NCBI GenBank assembly: GCA_017619355.1
Contig: JAFZSO010000031.1
Span: 1 to 42,792 of the forward strand
From: Muribaculaceae bacterium
GTDB lineage: Bacteria > Bacteroidota > Bacteroidia > Bacteroidales > Muribaculaceae
Length of the DNA stretch: 42,792 nucleotides
Direction of reading: 5' to 3'
Shown here: in pieces, positions 8,936 to 19,336 of the stretch
Numbering within the stretch: position 1 is the stretch's first letter
Layout: the number at the start of each line of letters is the position of its first letter
Made by a program: the position numbers and the translations under genes
The notes under the pieces: generated by a model
What the model was told of the DNA's origin: nothing
Seen by the model: only the letters and a program-made list of their open reading frames with translations
The model's database searches: none

Positions 8936-9163
8936 TTACACTTTGTTGTTTGGGGCGACCTCGTCTTTCTCACACATTACAATATCATTCATCATAATAT
9001 TGTTTTTGTTTATTTTGAATTTGTTGTAATAATATCTAAAATAAAAGAATATTACTATATAATTCACAGCTGGTAACATAAACAGAAACCATTTACGCCA
9101 AAACATATAGAAAAGGTAGAAAAGTGCTATTAATAATGTATTATATGCCAAATATAAACCCAA
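8936..9163 (-). CDS. Small predicted membrane protein, AT-rich
   Basis: A 75-codon frame, very AT-rich, with two hydrophobic segments (LLIALFYLFYMFW and FLFMLPAVNYIVIFFYF) and a charged C-terminal tail (CEKDEVAPNNKV). It begins at a TTG; internal ATGs near residues 20 and 29 are alternatives. No family is recognised. It overlaps the end of the small ORF before it by about 20 bases and is the last of three small minus-strand ORFs downstream of the PHP phosphatase gene. My base-by-base reading of the start region differs by one base from the stated boundary, so the start is uncertain. It may be a real small membrane protein or the remnant of a larger one. Confidence 0.45.
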   Translation of the reverse strand: MGLYLAYNTLLIALFYLFYMFWRKWFLFMLPAVNYIVIFFYFRYYYNKFKINKNNIMMNDIVMCEKDEVAPNNKV

Positions 9164-9318
9164 TATTAGTTTTTATATTTCTCTGGCATTTTTATTTGAA
9201 AAACAATTGCAGTAACAAGCAAACCTAATAAAAGTGATGACGCACCACCCGCAACAGCTAAAGCCAGCATCAGCAATGCTTGAATGGCAAAAAACGTAAT
9301 ATAAATGTTTCTTATCAT
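9142..9318 (-). CDS. Small hydrophobic ORF, 58 codons
   Basis: An ATG-started frame with one long hydrophobic segment rich in Ala, Leu and Gly (IQALLMLALAVAGGASSLLLG). It ends just inside the next small ORF. An A-rich leader (AAAAAG) precedes the ATG, as is common in Bacteroidales where Shine-Dalgarno sites are weak. It resembles small inner-membrane proteins, but no family is recognised. The surrounding base composition is clearly more AT-rich than in the PHP gene upstream. Confidence 0.4.
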
Positions 9319-9339
9319 CTTTTTAAAATTGTTATGTTT

Positions 9340-9546
9340 TTATTTTTTTAATGGCTTTATATATGAACTTGGGAGCAATGTGTCTTGTTTCATTGGTAAA
9401 TGAAATCCTGCAAAAACACTAAAAAAGTTACGTCCTATAGTGCTTGTATCAGCCGATTCATCACATTTTTTATCCATTATATCATTATAACGCAAAACAC
9501 CTATTAATATTTTGTAAAATAAAACAGAAATATGAGAAGACGTCAT
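9340..9546 (-). CDS. Short ORF of unknown function just after the PHP gene
   Basis: A 68-codon frame counted from the ATG two bases downstream of the PHP phosphatase stop. A longer upstream extension of the frame runs inside the PHP gene and is unlikely to be coding. The predicted peptide has a short hydrophobic start (ISVLFYKILIGVL) and a polar remainder without known motifs. The position directly after the PHP stop suggests co-transcription. It may also be a decayed remnant. Confidence 0.3.
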   Translation of the reverse strand: MTSSHISVLFYKILIGVLRYNDIMDKKCDESADTSTIGRNFFSVFAGFHLPMKQDTLLPSSYIKPLKK

Positions 9547-9548
9547 CA

Positions 9549-10373
9549 CTAATCTCGAACGCAGCGAGCCTTGAGCAGGTGCAGGGCCTCGATACGGCCT
9601 GAATTGATGCGGTCGGGGTAATGGGCGTCGCTGTTTACAAGCACCGTGCAATCATACTTCTTAAGCAAGGGGAAATACTTGGCATCGGGATAAAAGCGGC
9701 AGCGCCGCTCCCATGCCTTGGTGTTGATTTCAATCACATAATGGTGATCCATAATGGCCTCAAACAACTGCATAACCAGCTGATCATACCACGCTTCCAG
9801 TGTTACGCCACTCTTGAAAGCCTCGGCATTGAAGCCTATCTTGTCGAAATGACCTATCACATCAAAACCGCCCTTCTCCACCATCTTCAGCGATTGCTCA
9901 AAGAAAGAGCGTATCACCGCCTCTATATCGTCGTGGAAATGGTCATGCATCTTCTCGATGAAACGCTCTGGCCTACCATCAATATCAATGTACTCCGACG
10001 GGTCGTCGAATGACGGGATGAAATGCACCGAGCCAATTCTATAATCGAGTGGCAACTGGGCAAAAAAGTCATGGCTGGGACCGAACTCGTCGACATAGTC
10101 AATTTCCATTGACGTATAAAGCTTGATTCTGCTGCAGTAGCGTGCCCTTAGTCTATCCATCTCCTCAAGATACTGGACCACACTTGCCCGCGACATGTTG
10201 CAAGAGGACTCGAAGGGAAGTGGCGAATGAGGCGAAAACCCGAAATGGGTGAACCCCTGCCCTATTGCCTCACGCACAAAGTCTTCCATGGGCGCATGAC
10301 CGTCGCAGTAAAGGGTGTGGGCATGGAAATTATAGAGTGTAGATTGTGACGTTATTTCCTTGAAATCTATCAT
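9549..10373 (-). CDS. PHP-family phosphatase, histidinol-phosphatase-like
   Basis: A metal-dependent phosphoesterase of the PHP superfamily, 274 residues. The metal-binding signature FHAHTLYCDGH gives His17 and His19. GSVHFI (about residue 104), the VIGHFDKIG block (about residue 180) and the C-terminal NSDAHYPDRI supply the further His/Asp ligands. This pattern fits the histidinol-phosphatase (HisK-type) subgroup that dephosphorylates histidinol phosphate in histidine synthesis. There are no other his genes nearby, so another small phosphate ester is possible. It begins six bases after the mutL stop and is probably the distal member of the mutL operon. Confidence 0.88.
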   Translation of the reverse strand: MIDFKEITSQSTLYNFHAHTLYCDGHAPMEDFVREAIGQGFTHFGFSPHSPLPFESSCNMSRASVVQYLEEMDRLRARYCSRIKLYTSMEIDYVDEFGPSHDFFAQLPLDYRIGSVHFIPSFDDPSEYIDIDGRPERFIEKMHDHFHDDIEAVIRSFFEQSLKMVEKGGFDVIGHFDKIGFNAEAFKSGVTLEAWYDQLVMQLFEAIMDHHYVIEINTKAWERRCRFYPDAKYFPLLKKYDCTVLVNSDAHYPDRINSGRIEALHLLKARCVRD

Positions 10374-10379
10374 AGACTA

Positions 10380-12227
10380 TCAGAAAAGTTTCTCGATTTG
10401 TTCATTACCGATAACTGAAATAATGGTCTTGCCATCGGGAGTATAATTGGGATTGGAGAGTTGCAACAGCTTGGCAAGCAGGTCCTCCATCTCATCTTGC
10501 GTGAGCACCTTGCCATAGGGAATGGCCGAGTTGCGAGCCACCGTGAGGGCTATCTTGCCATGAATGGTATCACTGATGCTCTCGCCTCCGTCTGTCACCG
10601 ACTCTATGACCTGGAGCAAGGTATCCTTGGCATCAAACGAGCCTAAACCAGCTGGTACTGCACTAATAGACCAGTCGTTGCCACTCAACTGTGACAAGCT
10701 GAAGCCCACCGTTTCCATTTCAGGTTCCAGTTCTTTCAGAATAATGTTCTGCGCAGGGGTGAGATGAATGATATCGGGGAACAGTACCGTCTGCGACTTC
10801 ACCTTCTGTGCTTTAATCTGATGGATATACTGCTCGTAGAGCACCTTGATGTGTGCCCGATGCTGGTCAATGACCATCAGTCCCGACTTGATGGGCGAAA
10901 GCAGATAGCGTGCCTTGAGCTGAATGCACTTCGATACACCCAAATCACTGTCAATCACTTTATCATCGGTTTCCGGAACCACATCTATCAGTTCATTGGC
11001 TGGAGGAGTCACGGTATCCTTTGGTTCCGACTTGCCACCCGTGAAGTTGGCATAGAGCTTTTCCCAATCAGTGATGAGACTGTTATCGGGAGTGCGAGGG
11101 GCTTGATGCGACTGCTTGGACTGAAAAGGATTATAGGTGGGGTCAACCCCATTGGCAGGAGGTGTCACCTGGGTGTGGCTGGTCAAGTTAGGGATATTGA
11201 GAGCACCTTCCTGATCAAAGTCGATTTGAGGCACAGAACTGAAGCGCCCTATCGACTCCTTGACGGCCGCTGCCAATATCTGCCAGATGGGCATCTCGTT
11301 CTCAAACTTGATTTCAGTCTTGGTCGGATGTATGTTCACGTCAATCGATTCCGGCTCCACATCAAAAATGATGAAGTAGCAGGGCTGAGTGTCGGCTGGT
11401 ATGATCTGGTCGTAGCACGACAGAATCGCCTTATGGAAATAGGGATGACGCATATAACGCCCGTTCACAAACAGATATTGCAACGCACCGCGCTTACGGG
11501 CATTCTCGGGTTTTCCCACATAGCCATGAATGGTAGCCAGCGACGTAGTGATGTCAAGTGGCACAATCTGCTGGTCGATATTGCGACCAAACAGTGCAGC
11601 GATGCGCTGCTTGAAGTTGCCACTCATGAGCTTGAACATCGCATTGCCGTTATGAGTGAGCGAAAACTCTACCTGCGGATTGATGAGAGCAACCTTCTCA
11701 AACTCCTTCACGATATTGCTCAGTTCCACCTGATTACTTTTCAGGAACTTGCGGCGAGCCGGCACATTGAAGAAGAGGTTCTTGACCATGAAGTTAGAGC
11801 CTTCAGGACACATATCGGGTTCCTGACTCTCACAAGTCGAGGCATTGATAAAGAGCCGCGTGCCCAGTTCGGCACCACGACGCCTGGTGCGCAACTCCAC
11901 ATGCGAAATGGCCGAGATGGAAGCCAGAGCCTCGCCCCTGAAACCCATGGTATGCAGCGAGAACAGATCCGAGGCCTGTGAAATCTTCGAGGTGCTATGA
12001 CGCTCAAAGGCCAGGCGGGCATCGGTCTCGCTCATGCCATCGCCATTGTCGATGACCTGAATGAGTGTGCGACCTGCATCTTTCAGAACAATGTCGATGC
12101 GCGTTGCATGGGCATCGATGGCATTCTCCACCAGTTCCTTGATAACCGAGGCAGGACGTTGAATCACTTCGCCTGCCGCAATCTGATTGGCTACCGAGTC
12201 GGGCAGCAACTTGATCACATCACTCAT
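10380..12227 (-). CDS. mutL: DNA mismatch repair protein MutL
   Basis: GHKL ATPase that couples mismatch recognition to strand removal. The N-terminal ATPase motifs are intact: ELVENAIDAHATRI with Asn35, DNGDGM at residues 60-65, and GFRGEALASIS at about 95-105. The length of 615 residues is normal. The C-terminal region has VIDQHRAHIKVLYEQ rather than the canonical endonuclease motif DQHA-x2-E-x4-E. The later LTVARNSAIPYGK segment lacks the usual Cys/His metal ligand. This suggests a dimerisation-type C-terminus without classical nuclease residues. Its ATG overlaps the stop of the OstA-like gene by four bases, so it is coupled to the envelope genes upstream. Confidence 0.96.
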   Translation of the reverse strand: MSDVIKLLPDSVANQIAAGEVIQRPASVIKELVENAIDAHATRIDIVLKDAGRTLIQVIDNGDGMSETDARLAFERHSTSKISQASDLFSLHTMGFRGEALASISAISHVELRTRRRGAELGTRLFINASTCESQEPDMCPEGSNFMVKNLFFNVPARRKFLKSNQVELSNIVKEFEKVALINPQVEFSLTHNGNAMFKLMSGNFKQRIAALFGRNIDQQIVPLDITTSLATIHGYVGKPENARKRGALQYLFVNGRYMRHPYFHKAILSCYDQIIPADTQPCYFIIFDVEPESIDVNIHPTKTEIKFENEMPIWQILAAAVKESIGRFSSVPQIDFDQEGALNIPNLTSHTQVTPPANGVDPTYNPFQSKQSHQAPRTPDNSLITDWEKLYANFTGGKSEPKDTVTPPANELIDVVPETDDKVIDSDLGVSKCIQLKARYLLSPIKSGLMVIDQHRAHIKVLYEQYIHQIKAQKVKSQTVLFPDIIHLTPAQNIILKELEPEMETVGFSLSQLSGNDWSISAVPAGLGSFDAKDTLLQVIESVTDGGESISDTIHGKIALTVARNSAIPYGKVLTQDEMEDLLAKLLQLSNPNYTPDGKTIISVIGNEQIEKLF

Positions 12228-14095
12228 CTTACTCCTCCTTTCATTTCAAGATTGTTATCTTCTCCAGGTTGTTCTCCTGCGCCTTCATCACTCGCAGCAC
12301 CAGTGCCATCACTACCGGCCGACAACGAAATGCGCTCCAGTTCCTTCTCCTGAACAATGTAGGGGCTGTCGATCATGGCTCGCATCTCTGACGACACATT
12401 GAAAATATCGTCAGGATCCTTAGGCCGCAAATCATCGAACCACTTGAATTCCTTCTCAAGATAGAGTTGCGACTTCTTGATAGTGAACAGCGGAATTACA
12501 GAACCCGTCACCTCGGGCCACAACTTGATTTTCTCTACTTCTTGCTTGGCCTTGAGGTCAAGTGCCAGATAGCCGCTCTCGGTTCTCACACACTTGTTAT
12601 AGGTTGAATCCTCCTCCATAGGAAAGAAGACCGTTCTCACGTTGCCAGCCACATCCACATGGCGCAGGTCCACACCCTTGCGATGCTTGCCGTTCTCAAT
12701 GGTATCCACCTTTTCAAAGTAGGCCTTGATCGACTTGCCGCTCAACTGGTTATAATAGACTTCGCCCAGATGTTCCACAAGCAATCCGTGATTGGGAATC
12801 GTCGCCCAATCGATCGAGGTACTGTCCTTCAGGTGAACATTGATTTCGTTCTCGCTGAAGATTTGCCTGTTACCACTCCACACCACAGGGTGGTTGTAAA
12901 GGTTGAGTATCGAGTCGTTGTTGGCAAAGGTGAGGTAGCCGCATAGCCCCTGCACATCCTTGCGGTAGAATCGCACCCCATTGGTGGCCATAAGCACTCG
13001 CACGCTGTCGTTGCCATTGAAGTACACATAGGTCTTGAGCGTGTCGCCATGGAAATAGAGCGTGTCGTTCTTGGAAAACTCACGAGCACGTGCGCGCTTG
13101 GTGGCATACGACACATGGGTCACCTCGTTGTGATACCCATAGTCACCATCTAGAATCAAATCGTGCTTGGGGTCGGTGACGATGATGTCGCCACGGGCAT
13201 TGCCCTCGCTCTTCTTGCGGTCATAGTAAAGGGTGTCGCCAGTGAGCGTCTTGCCATCTTTTGCCACAAGTTTCGAGCGGTTATAGAGTGTGGCACGCTC
13301 GGTAGCCGTGTTATAAATGCCGTTGTTAGTGTAAATCTTGTTGCTGTCCGACACAATCACCGTTTCCTCCAGAATGGTGGCAACTTTGGTGCGTGTATCG
13401 TAGTTCAGGCGCTCGGTGTTCATCACATACTTGTCCTTGTTGTTCACCAGCACAACATTCTCGGTGAAATAGGCCCTGTCGGTATTGAAGTCGTAGGTTC
13501 CGAGCACCGACGACAGGTCCTTCCCGTCAGTATCCTTCAGGTTGCCTCCATTGCTGTATCGGCCGGTGTTAGCCTTCACATCATAGTCAATGTAGTCTGA
13601 CGACAGCACTCGCCCATCCTTCTCAATCACCACATTCTCCATGAGGTTGAGCATCTCGGTAATGCCGTCGTAGTGCAGATTGTTGGCATAGCCTGTCATG
13701 TTGTTGCCACGCTCCATGCGCACGTTGCCAAAGGCATCGATGCTGTTGGTCTTGTCATAGAAGTGGGCACTATCACAATAGAGATACATGTTGCCACGCC
13801 TGAACACCACATTATATCGCAGTATCTGGAATTCGAAGTTCTGGGAATTGGCCTCCAGTATATCGGCATGTTCAAGAAACACCTTGTTGCGCTGATAACG
13901 GTCAGCCTTGGGAATCTGTGGTGTGATTTTCTTGATTTGACGGCTCTGTGTGGCAGTAGTGTTGCGGGCCGGCTTCGTGTTACCCGAGGTTTGAGCCCAA
14001 GCAGGACAAAAAGCGGCAAACAGAATCAAAAGGCATAAGAAATGCAACTTGTTCTTATGCCTTGATGAAGACTTATATGACCTATTGGCTATCAA
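12224..14095 (-). CDS. OstA/LptA-like LPS transport protein
   Basis: A 623-residue exported protein with an N-terminal signal sequence (hydrophobic LHFLCLLILFAAFCPAWA, cleavage near residue 34). The mature part is dominated by repeated beta-strand units such as YLYCDSAHFYDKTNSIDAFGNVRME and the related LTGDTLYYDRKKSEGNARGDI pattern, typical of OstA/LptA beta-jellyroll folds. It probably bridges the periplasm in lipopolysaccharide transport, as LptA does, but is much longer than proteobacterial LptA, as usual in Bacteroidales. It starts seven bases after the SurA-like gene, consistent with a shared outer-membrane biogenesis operon. Confidence 0.88.
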   Translation of the reverse strand: MIANRSYKSSSRHKNKLHFLCLLILFAAFCPAWAQTSGNTKPARNTTATQSRQIKKITPQIPKADRYQRNKVFLEHADILEANSQNFEFQILRYNVVFRRGNMYLYCDSAHFYDKTNSIDAFGNVRMERGNNMTGYANNLHYDGITEMLNLMENVVIEKDGRVLSSDYIDYDVKANTGRYSNGGNLKDTDGKDLSSVLGTYDFNTDRAYFTENVVLVNNKDKYVMNTERLNYDTRTKVATILEETVIVSDSNKIYTNNGIYNTATERATLYNRSKLVAKDGKTLTGDTLYYDRKKSEGNARGDIIVTDPKHDLILDGDYGYHNEVTHVSYATKRARAREFSKNDTLYFHGDTLKTYVYFNGNDSVRVLMATNGVRFYRKDVQGLCGYLTFANNDSILNLYNHPVVWSGNRQIFSENEINVHLKDSTSIDWATIPNHGLLVEHLGEVYYNQLSGKSIKAYFEKVDTIENGKHRKGVDLRHVDVAGNVRTVFFPMEEDSTYNKCVRTESGYLALDLKAKQEVEKIKLWPEVTGSVIPLFTIKKSQLYLEKEFKWFDDLRPKDPDDIFNVSSEMRAMIDSPYIVQEKELERISLSAGSDGTGAASDEGAGEQPGEDNNLEMKGGVR

Positions 14096-14102
14096 AATCA
14101 GA

Positions 14103-15452
14103 TTATTTCTTCAACCAGTTATACTTGAAGTCACAGTTGCGCCAGCCCTCTTCAATGTAAACATAGGTCTTCTTCTGTTTCTCGTCGACCCACTTCTCGA
14201 TGATGTCATTCTTCAGCTTGGCCTCATACATGCCTTTCAGCGTCTGATAGTCTTCGGCAAGGTCGGCCTTGTGACCCTCAATGCGCTTCACGAGTTTCAC
14301 GATTGCCACCTGCTTACGGTTAGTGGCGGCATTCATCATCACAAAGGGTACCGACATCTCTCCCACCTGCATGACATCGACCTGTTTAGCCACTTCAGGC
14401 GGCAGGTCGGCCATCTCGAACAGGTTAGAGTGGTTCTTTTCATTGAGCATCATGCCATTGTTGTTGCGTGAATCCTTGTCTTGCGAGATATACATGGCAG
14501 CCTCTTCAAAGGTATACTTCTTGTTGTTCACATCGGTGCGCAAAGAGTCAAGCTTCACCATGGCATCGGTAAGGTCTTTCTCGTTCACCTTGGGACGCAG
14601 CAGTATGTGACGCGTATTGATGCGGTCACCACGCTTCTCAATGAGCTGAATGATGTGGAAACCGGCCTCGGTCTCAACTATTTTTGAAACCTTCTTGGGG
14701 TCATTCAGGTTGAAAGCGACATTGGCATACTCAGGGAGCAGTTCTGAACGGCCCTTGAAACCAATCTCTCCGCCATAAGTCGACGAACCATCTTCAGAGT
14801 AAAGAATGGCCAGCGTGGAGAAATCACTCTCGCCCGAGTTCACCTTCTGCGTGTAGTCACGAAGACGTGCCTTCACCTCGTCGATTTCCTGCTGAGGAAT
14901 AACGGGATTGATGGTGATGATCTGCACCTGCACTTGTCTGGGAATGTAAGGAAGCGAATCCTGAGGGAGCGAGTTGAAGTATTTACGCACATCGGCAGGA
15001 GTGGCCTTGATGTCCTTGGTGAGATTGTTCTGCACCTGCTGAATGGTGTATTGCTCTCTGACGGTGTTCACAAGCTGTTCACGCAATTCGGGCATGGGCT
15101 TGCGGAAGTACTCCTCTACCTTCTCTTTCGAGCCGAGGTTGGCGATGAAATAATTGATGCGGGCATCCACACTCTGCATCACAACCGAATTTGATACTTC
15201 AACAGTGTCAATCTTAGCCTGATGCAGGAACAGCTTGTTGATCGCCATCTGTTCGGGTATGATGCAATACGGATTGCCCAGTATGTGCACATGCTCATAC
15301 TGCGCCTGCATATATTGTTCCTCGACATCTGACTTGAAAATGGGCTCGTCACCAACCACCCACACCACTTCTTCAGCCACATTGTTCTGAGCCACGGCTT
15401 GGGTTAAAGATATAAATGCAAAACTAAGAATCAAAAACAATTTTGCTTTCAT
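14103..15452 (-). CDS. SurA-like periplasmic peptidylprolyl isomerase
   Basis: A 449-residue exported parvulin-type chaperone or isomerase. The signal sequence is MKAKLFLILSFAFISLTQAVAQ. An N-terminal SurA-like chaperone region follows (VVWVVGDEPIFKSDVEEQYM). PpiC-type rotamase domains come next: one around residues 175-275 with LAILYSEDGSSTYGGEIGFKG and GFHIIQLIEKRGDRINTRHILL, and a second, less complete, after it. It probably helps outer-membrane proteins fold in the periplasm. It is the first gene of the SurA/OstA/MutL/PHP unit. A plausible promoter lies upstream at 15513-15543, just after the terminator of the PpiD-like gene. Confidence 0.9.
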   Translation of the reverse strand: MKAKLFLILSFAFISLTQAVAQNNVAEEVVWVVGDEPIFKSDVEEQYMQAQYEHVHILGNPYCIIPEQMAINKLFLHQAKIDTVEVSNSVVMQSVDARINYFIANLGSKEKVEEYFRKPMPELREQLVNTVREQYTIQQVQNNLTKDIKATPADVRKYFNSLPQDSLPYIPRQVQVQIITINPVIPQQEIDEVKARLRDYTQKVNSGESDFSTLAILYSEDGSSTYGGEIGFKGRSELLPEYANVAFNLNDPKKVSKIVETEAGFHIIQLIEKRGDRINTRHILLRPKVNEKDLTDAMVKLDSLRTDVNNKKYTFEEAAMYISQDKDSRNNNGMMLNEKNHSNLFEMADLPPEVAKQVDVMQVGEMSVPFVMMNAATNRKQVAIVKLVKRIEGHKADLAEDYQTLKGMYEAKLKNDIIEKWVDEKQKKTYVYIEEGWRNCDFKYNWLKK

Positions 15453-15512
15453 CGGGTTTCAGTATTTCTTTAACAATTACTGCTTGAAGCAGTCTATCTT
15501 TTAATTAAAGTG

Positions 15513-15543
15513 CAAATTTCCTTATTTTTTGCGATTTGACAAA
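15513..15543 (-). promoter_or_regulatory. Possible promoter for the SurA-like gene
   Basis: On the minus strand TTTG (15540-15543) is followed after 19 bases by GAAATTTG (15513-15520), one mismatch from the Bacteroidetes -7 consensus TAnnTTTG. It lies between the terminator of the preceding gene and the SurA-like start. Confidence 0.4.
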
Positions 15544-15592
15544 ATTTCAACACTTAATATAAATTAATTCCACAACACAAATGTGCTAAATT

Positions 15593-15627
15593 TAAAAAAC
15601 CCCTCATTCCATTAGAGAAATGAGGGG
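15593..15627 (-). terminator. Intrinsic terminator after the PpiD-like gene
   Basis: A 9-bp GC-rich inverted repeat (CCCCTCATT/AATGAGGGG at 15600-15608 and 15619-15627) with a 10-base loop is followed, on the minus strand, by a run of six T. It lies 25 bases past the stop of the isomerase gene. Confidence 0.85.
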
Positions 15628-15651
15628 ACATAAACATAACAATTAGAAAAA

Positions 15652-17577
15652 TTACTTCTTCACCATTTTCAACACCTTTTTGAAGACTTGGACAGGATAC
15701 TTCTGACGCAGTTCCTCAATCCACTTCTTCTCAAGCACGTCTTGATAGTCTGAAGTCACTTGACCTTTCACGTCGGTATAGTCCTGAGGCTCATAGATGA
15801 GACCGCCTTCAAGAATCATACCCACGGGATAAGCAGTCTCTTCCTTTCCCTCAGCGGGTTTATTGAACACGATGCGGTCAACCACATCATTCTCGCCTGG
15901 ACCGAAGAGCATGCGCTCCATCTTGATATCACGAGCATATTTCTTGTGCAGCGTGTTAGTGAGCGTGTCGGTACCATAATTGGGTATGTCGGCTTTCACC
16001 ACTTGAAGAATCGAGTCGTTCTTGGCCGAGAGAATGATACCCTTGAAGTGTGGCTGTTCCCACTTGTAGTTCTTCCTGTTGGCTTCGAAGAAGTTCTTGA
16101 GGCCGAGGGTGTCTTTGCTAGCACCTTCCCACACGCGCTGGTTGCTGATCTCGAACAGCAACATGCCATCGCGATACTCATTGATGAGATTGCGATACTC
16201 CACATTGTCGTTAATGAGGTTATCGACGTAGTATTTCATGATTTCCCGCTTGGCGATAGGCTCCACTTCAGCTACAATGTAGGCCTTGGCGGCTTCATTG
16301 TTCATCTTGGCTTTGGGATTAATGCGCTTGGCAACTTCAGAGGCCGGTATGGTAACGCCATTAGCATAAGAGCAAACGGGGAAATTAGAGTTCTTAAGCA
16401 CATCGGCAACAAATGCCGAGTCATACTGACCGTGCTTGTTGAGTTCCGACTGAATGAATTCGGCAAATTTGGGGTTCTCTTTATAGTTATAGAATTCCAT
16501 GGCCTCTTTCAACTTGGCTTCGCGAGGTGCATTGGCACGCTCGTCGCGCATGATTTGAGCCTCAATGCCTTTTCTGGCATCTTCAAGCGTGGGAACGCCC
16601 TGATGAGAAAGTTTCTTCACGATGTGCCAGCCATAGTTAGTCTCAAACGGAATCGACATTTCGCCGTCATTGAGTTTGAATGACATTTCTTCAAAGGGCT
16701 TCACCATGCGGTTAATGCCAAACAAGGGCAGCTTGCCGCCATTCTTTGCCGAACCGGGGTCCTGCGATTCAACCTTGGCAAGTTCCTCAAAGTCAGCACC
16801 GTTCACAAGCGCAGTGTAAATAGAGTCAATCTTCTCTTTGACCACAGCCTTAGCCGAGTCATTGGCGCCACGGGGGAAGAGACGCAGAATGTGCTCTACC
16901 TCCACCTTGCCGGGGTCATCACGCTTGCCATTGACGCGAATCAGGTGATTACCAAAGTCGGTTCTGAAGGGTTTGCACATCTCCCCTATTGGAGTGTTGA
17001 ATGCTTCATATTCCCATACATAAGGGAAGATTCCCGACGGGATAAAACCATAATGACCCTTGTTGTTTTTCACCGATGGGTCGATCGAGAATTTCTGTGC
17101 CAATTCATAGAAGTCTTCACCATTGAGCACACAGTTGCGAATGCTGTCGAGGCGGGCAAGGATTTGATCATTCTCAGCCTTGTCTTTTCCCAAAGGAAGC
17201 ATGAGGTGATCCACATCCACATTATACTTCATGCGTTCATAGGCCTCATTCACGAGTCTTTCCTGAACAGTTCCGTCGGTCAGGAAGGGTTTCACGAGGT
17301 CAGCCTTATAACCATCAAATTCTTTCTGGAAGGACTCAAGCGTGTCAATCTTGTTTGCCTCAGCATCAGCCACCTTCAACTTGTAGGTGATGAAACGGTC
17401 CACATACTGGTCTAACGTCTCTTGCTGAACTTGTTGCTGATTGTTTTTCTTGTAGAGATACTCAAACTCCGATAGTTTCACATCCTTTCCATTAATCTTC
17501 ATTAAGACAGGATCTTTAGCTGCAATCGCCAGTAAGGCGGTGCCTGCTAATGCGCATAGAATCAATTTACTTTTCAT
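15652..17577 (-). CDS. PpiD/parvulin-type peptidylprolyl isomerase
   Basis: A 641-residue exported protein with signal sequence MKSKLILCALAGTALLAIAA. The body has two PpiC-type rotamase modules: one around residues 120-215 (DHLMLPLGKD, LAQKFSIDPSVKNNKGHYGFIPSG), and one around 227-325 (VEHILRLFPRG, KVESQDPGSAKNGGKLPLFG, ETNYGWHIVKKL). A long helical C-terminal region follows. This is the larger of the two periplasmic isomerases here and probably works as a folding factor for outer-membrane or secreted proteins. It is transcribed as a separate unit, bounded by its own terminator. Confidence 0.9.
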   Translation of the reverse strand: MKSKLILCALAGTALLAIAAKDPVLMKINGKDVKLSEFEYLYKKNNQQQVQQETLDQYVDRFITYKLKVADAEANKIDTLESFQKEFDGYKADLVKPFLTDGTVQERLVNEAYERMKYNVDVDHLMLPLGKDKAENDQILARLDSIRNCVLNGEDFYELAQKFSIDPSVKNNKGHYGFIPSGIFPYVWEYEAFNTPIGEMCKPFRTDFGNHLIRVNGKRDDPGKVEVEHILRLFPRGANDSAKAVVKEKIDSIYTALVNGADFEELAKVESQDPGSAKNGGKLPLFGINRMVKPFEEMSFKLNDGEMSIPFETNYGWHIVKKLSHQGVPTLEDARKGIEAQIMRDERANAPREAKLKEAMEFYNYKENPKFAEFIQSELNKHGQYDSAFVADVLKNSNFPVCSYANGVTIPASEVAKRINPKAKMNNEAAKAYIVAEVEPIAKREIMKYYVDNLINDNVEYRNLINEYRDGMLLFEISNQRVWEGASKDTLGLKNFFEANRKNYKWEQPHFKGIILSAKNDSILQVVKADIPNYGTDTLTNTLHKKYARDIKMERMLFGPGENDVVDRIVFNKPAEGKEETAYPVGMILEGGLIYEPQDYTDVKGQVTSDYQDVLEKKWIEELRQKYPVQVFKKVLKMVKK

Positions 17578-17677
17578 CTTTATAATATGTCTTTGTTTAT
17601 GATTGTTCGGTGTTTACAATTTCTTATAACGATGCTGCGTGAAAAATATTATAATAAAAGGTAGATTTTCACAAATA

Positions 17678-19153
<1,476 letters not shown>

Positions 19154-19204
19154 TTATGATTTTATAGTTATTTCAGTAGAATGTTCAGTCATTAAATTTG
19201 CATA

Positions 19205-19212
19205 CAAAATTA
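19205..19212 (-). promoter_or_regulatory. guaB: Possible guaB -7 box
   Basis: TAATTTTG on the minus strand matches the Bacteroidetes -7 consensus TAnnTTTG and lies 55 bases upstream of the guaB ATG. No TTTG is visible 19-20 bases further upstream, so this is tentative. Confidence 0.3.
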
Positions 19213-19242
19213 CTCTTTTTATATGACATAATCATCTTGTGA

Positions 19243-19283
19243 AACAAAAAAAATCTCAATGAAATGTTGCATTGAGATTTTTT
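19243..19283 (-). terminator. Intrinsic terminator after recQ
   Basis: A perfect 10-bp inverted repeat (AAATCTCAAT at 19251-19260 with ATTGAGATTT at 19271-19280) with a 10-base loop is followed on the minus strand by a T-rich run. It is flanked by A/T runs on both sides and might work in either direction, but only recQ transcription approaches it. Confidence 0.8.
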
Positions 19284-19336
19284 AACCATTTTTACACCAA
19301 TTCGCTTGTCGCCATTCTGACGCAATCTGAGTGTCA

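Noticed and set aside
9547-9651. N-terminal extension of the short ORF at 9340-9546
   Set aside because: It overlaps the end of the PHP phosphatase gene in another frame.
10764-11981. Long 405-codon frame antisense to mutL
   Set aside because: It lies wholly opposite the well-supported mutL gene and has no recognisable motif; long antisense frames are common in GC-balanced coding DNA.
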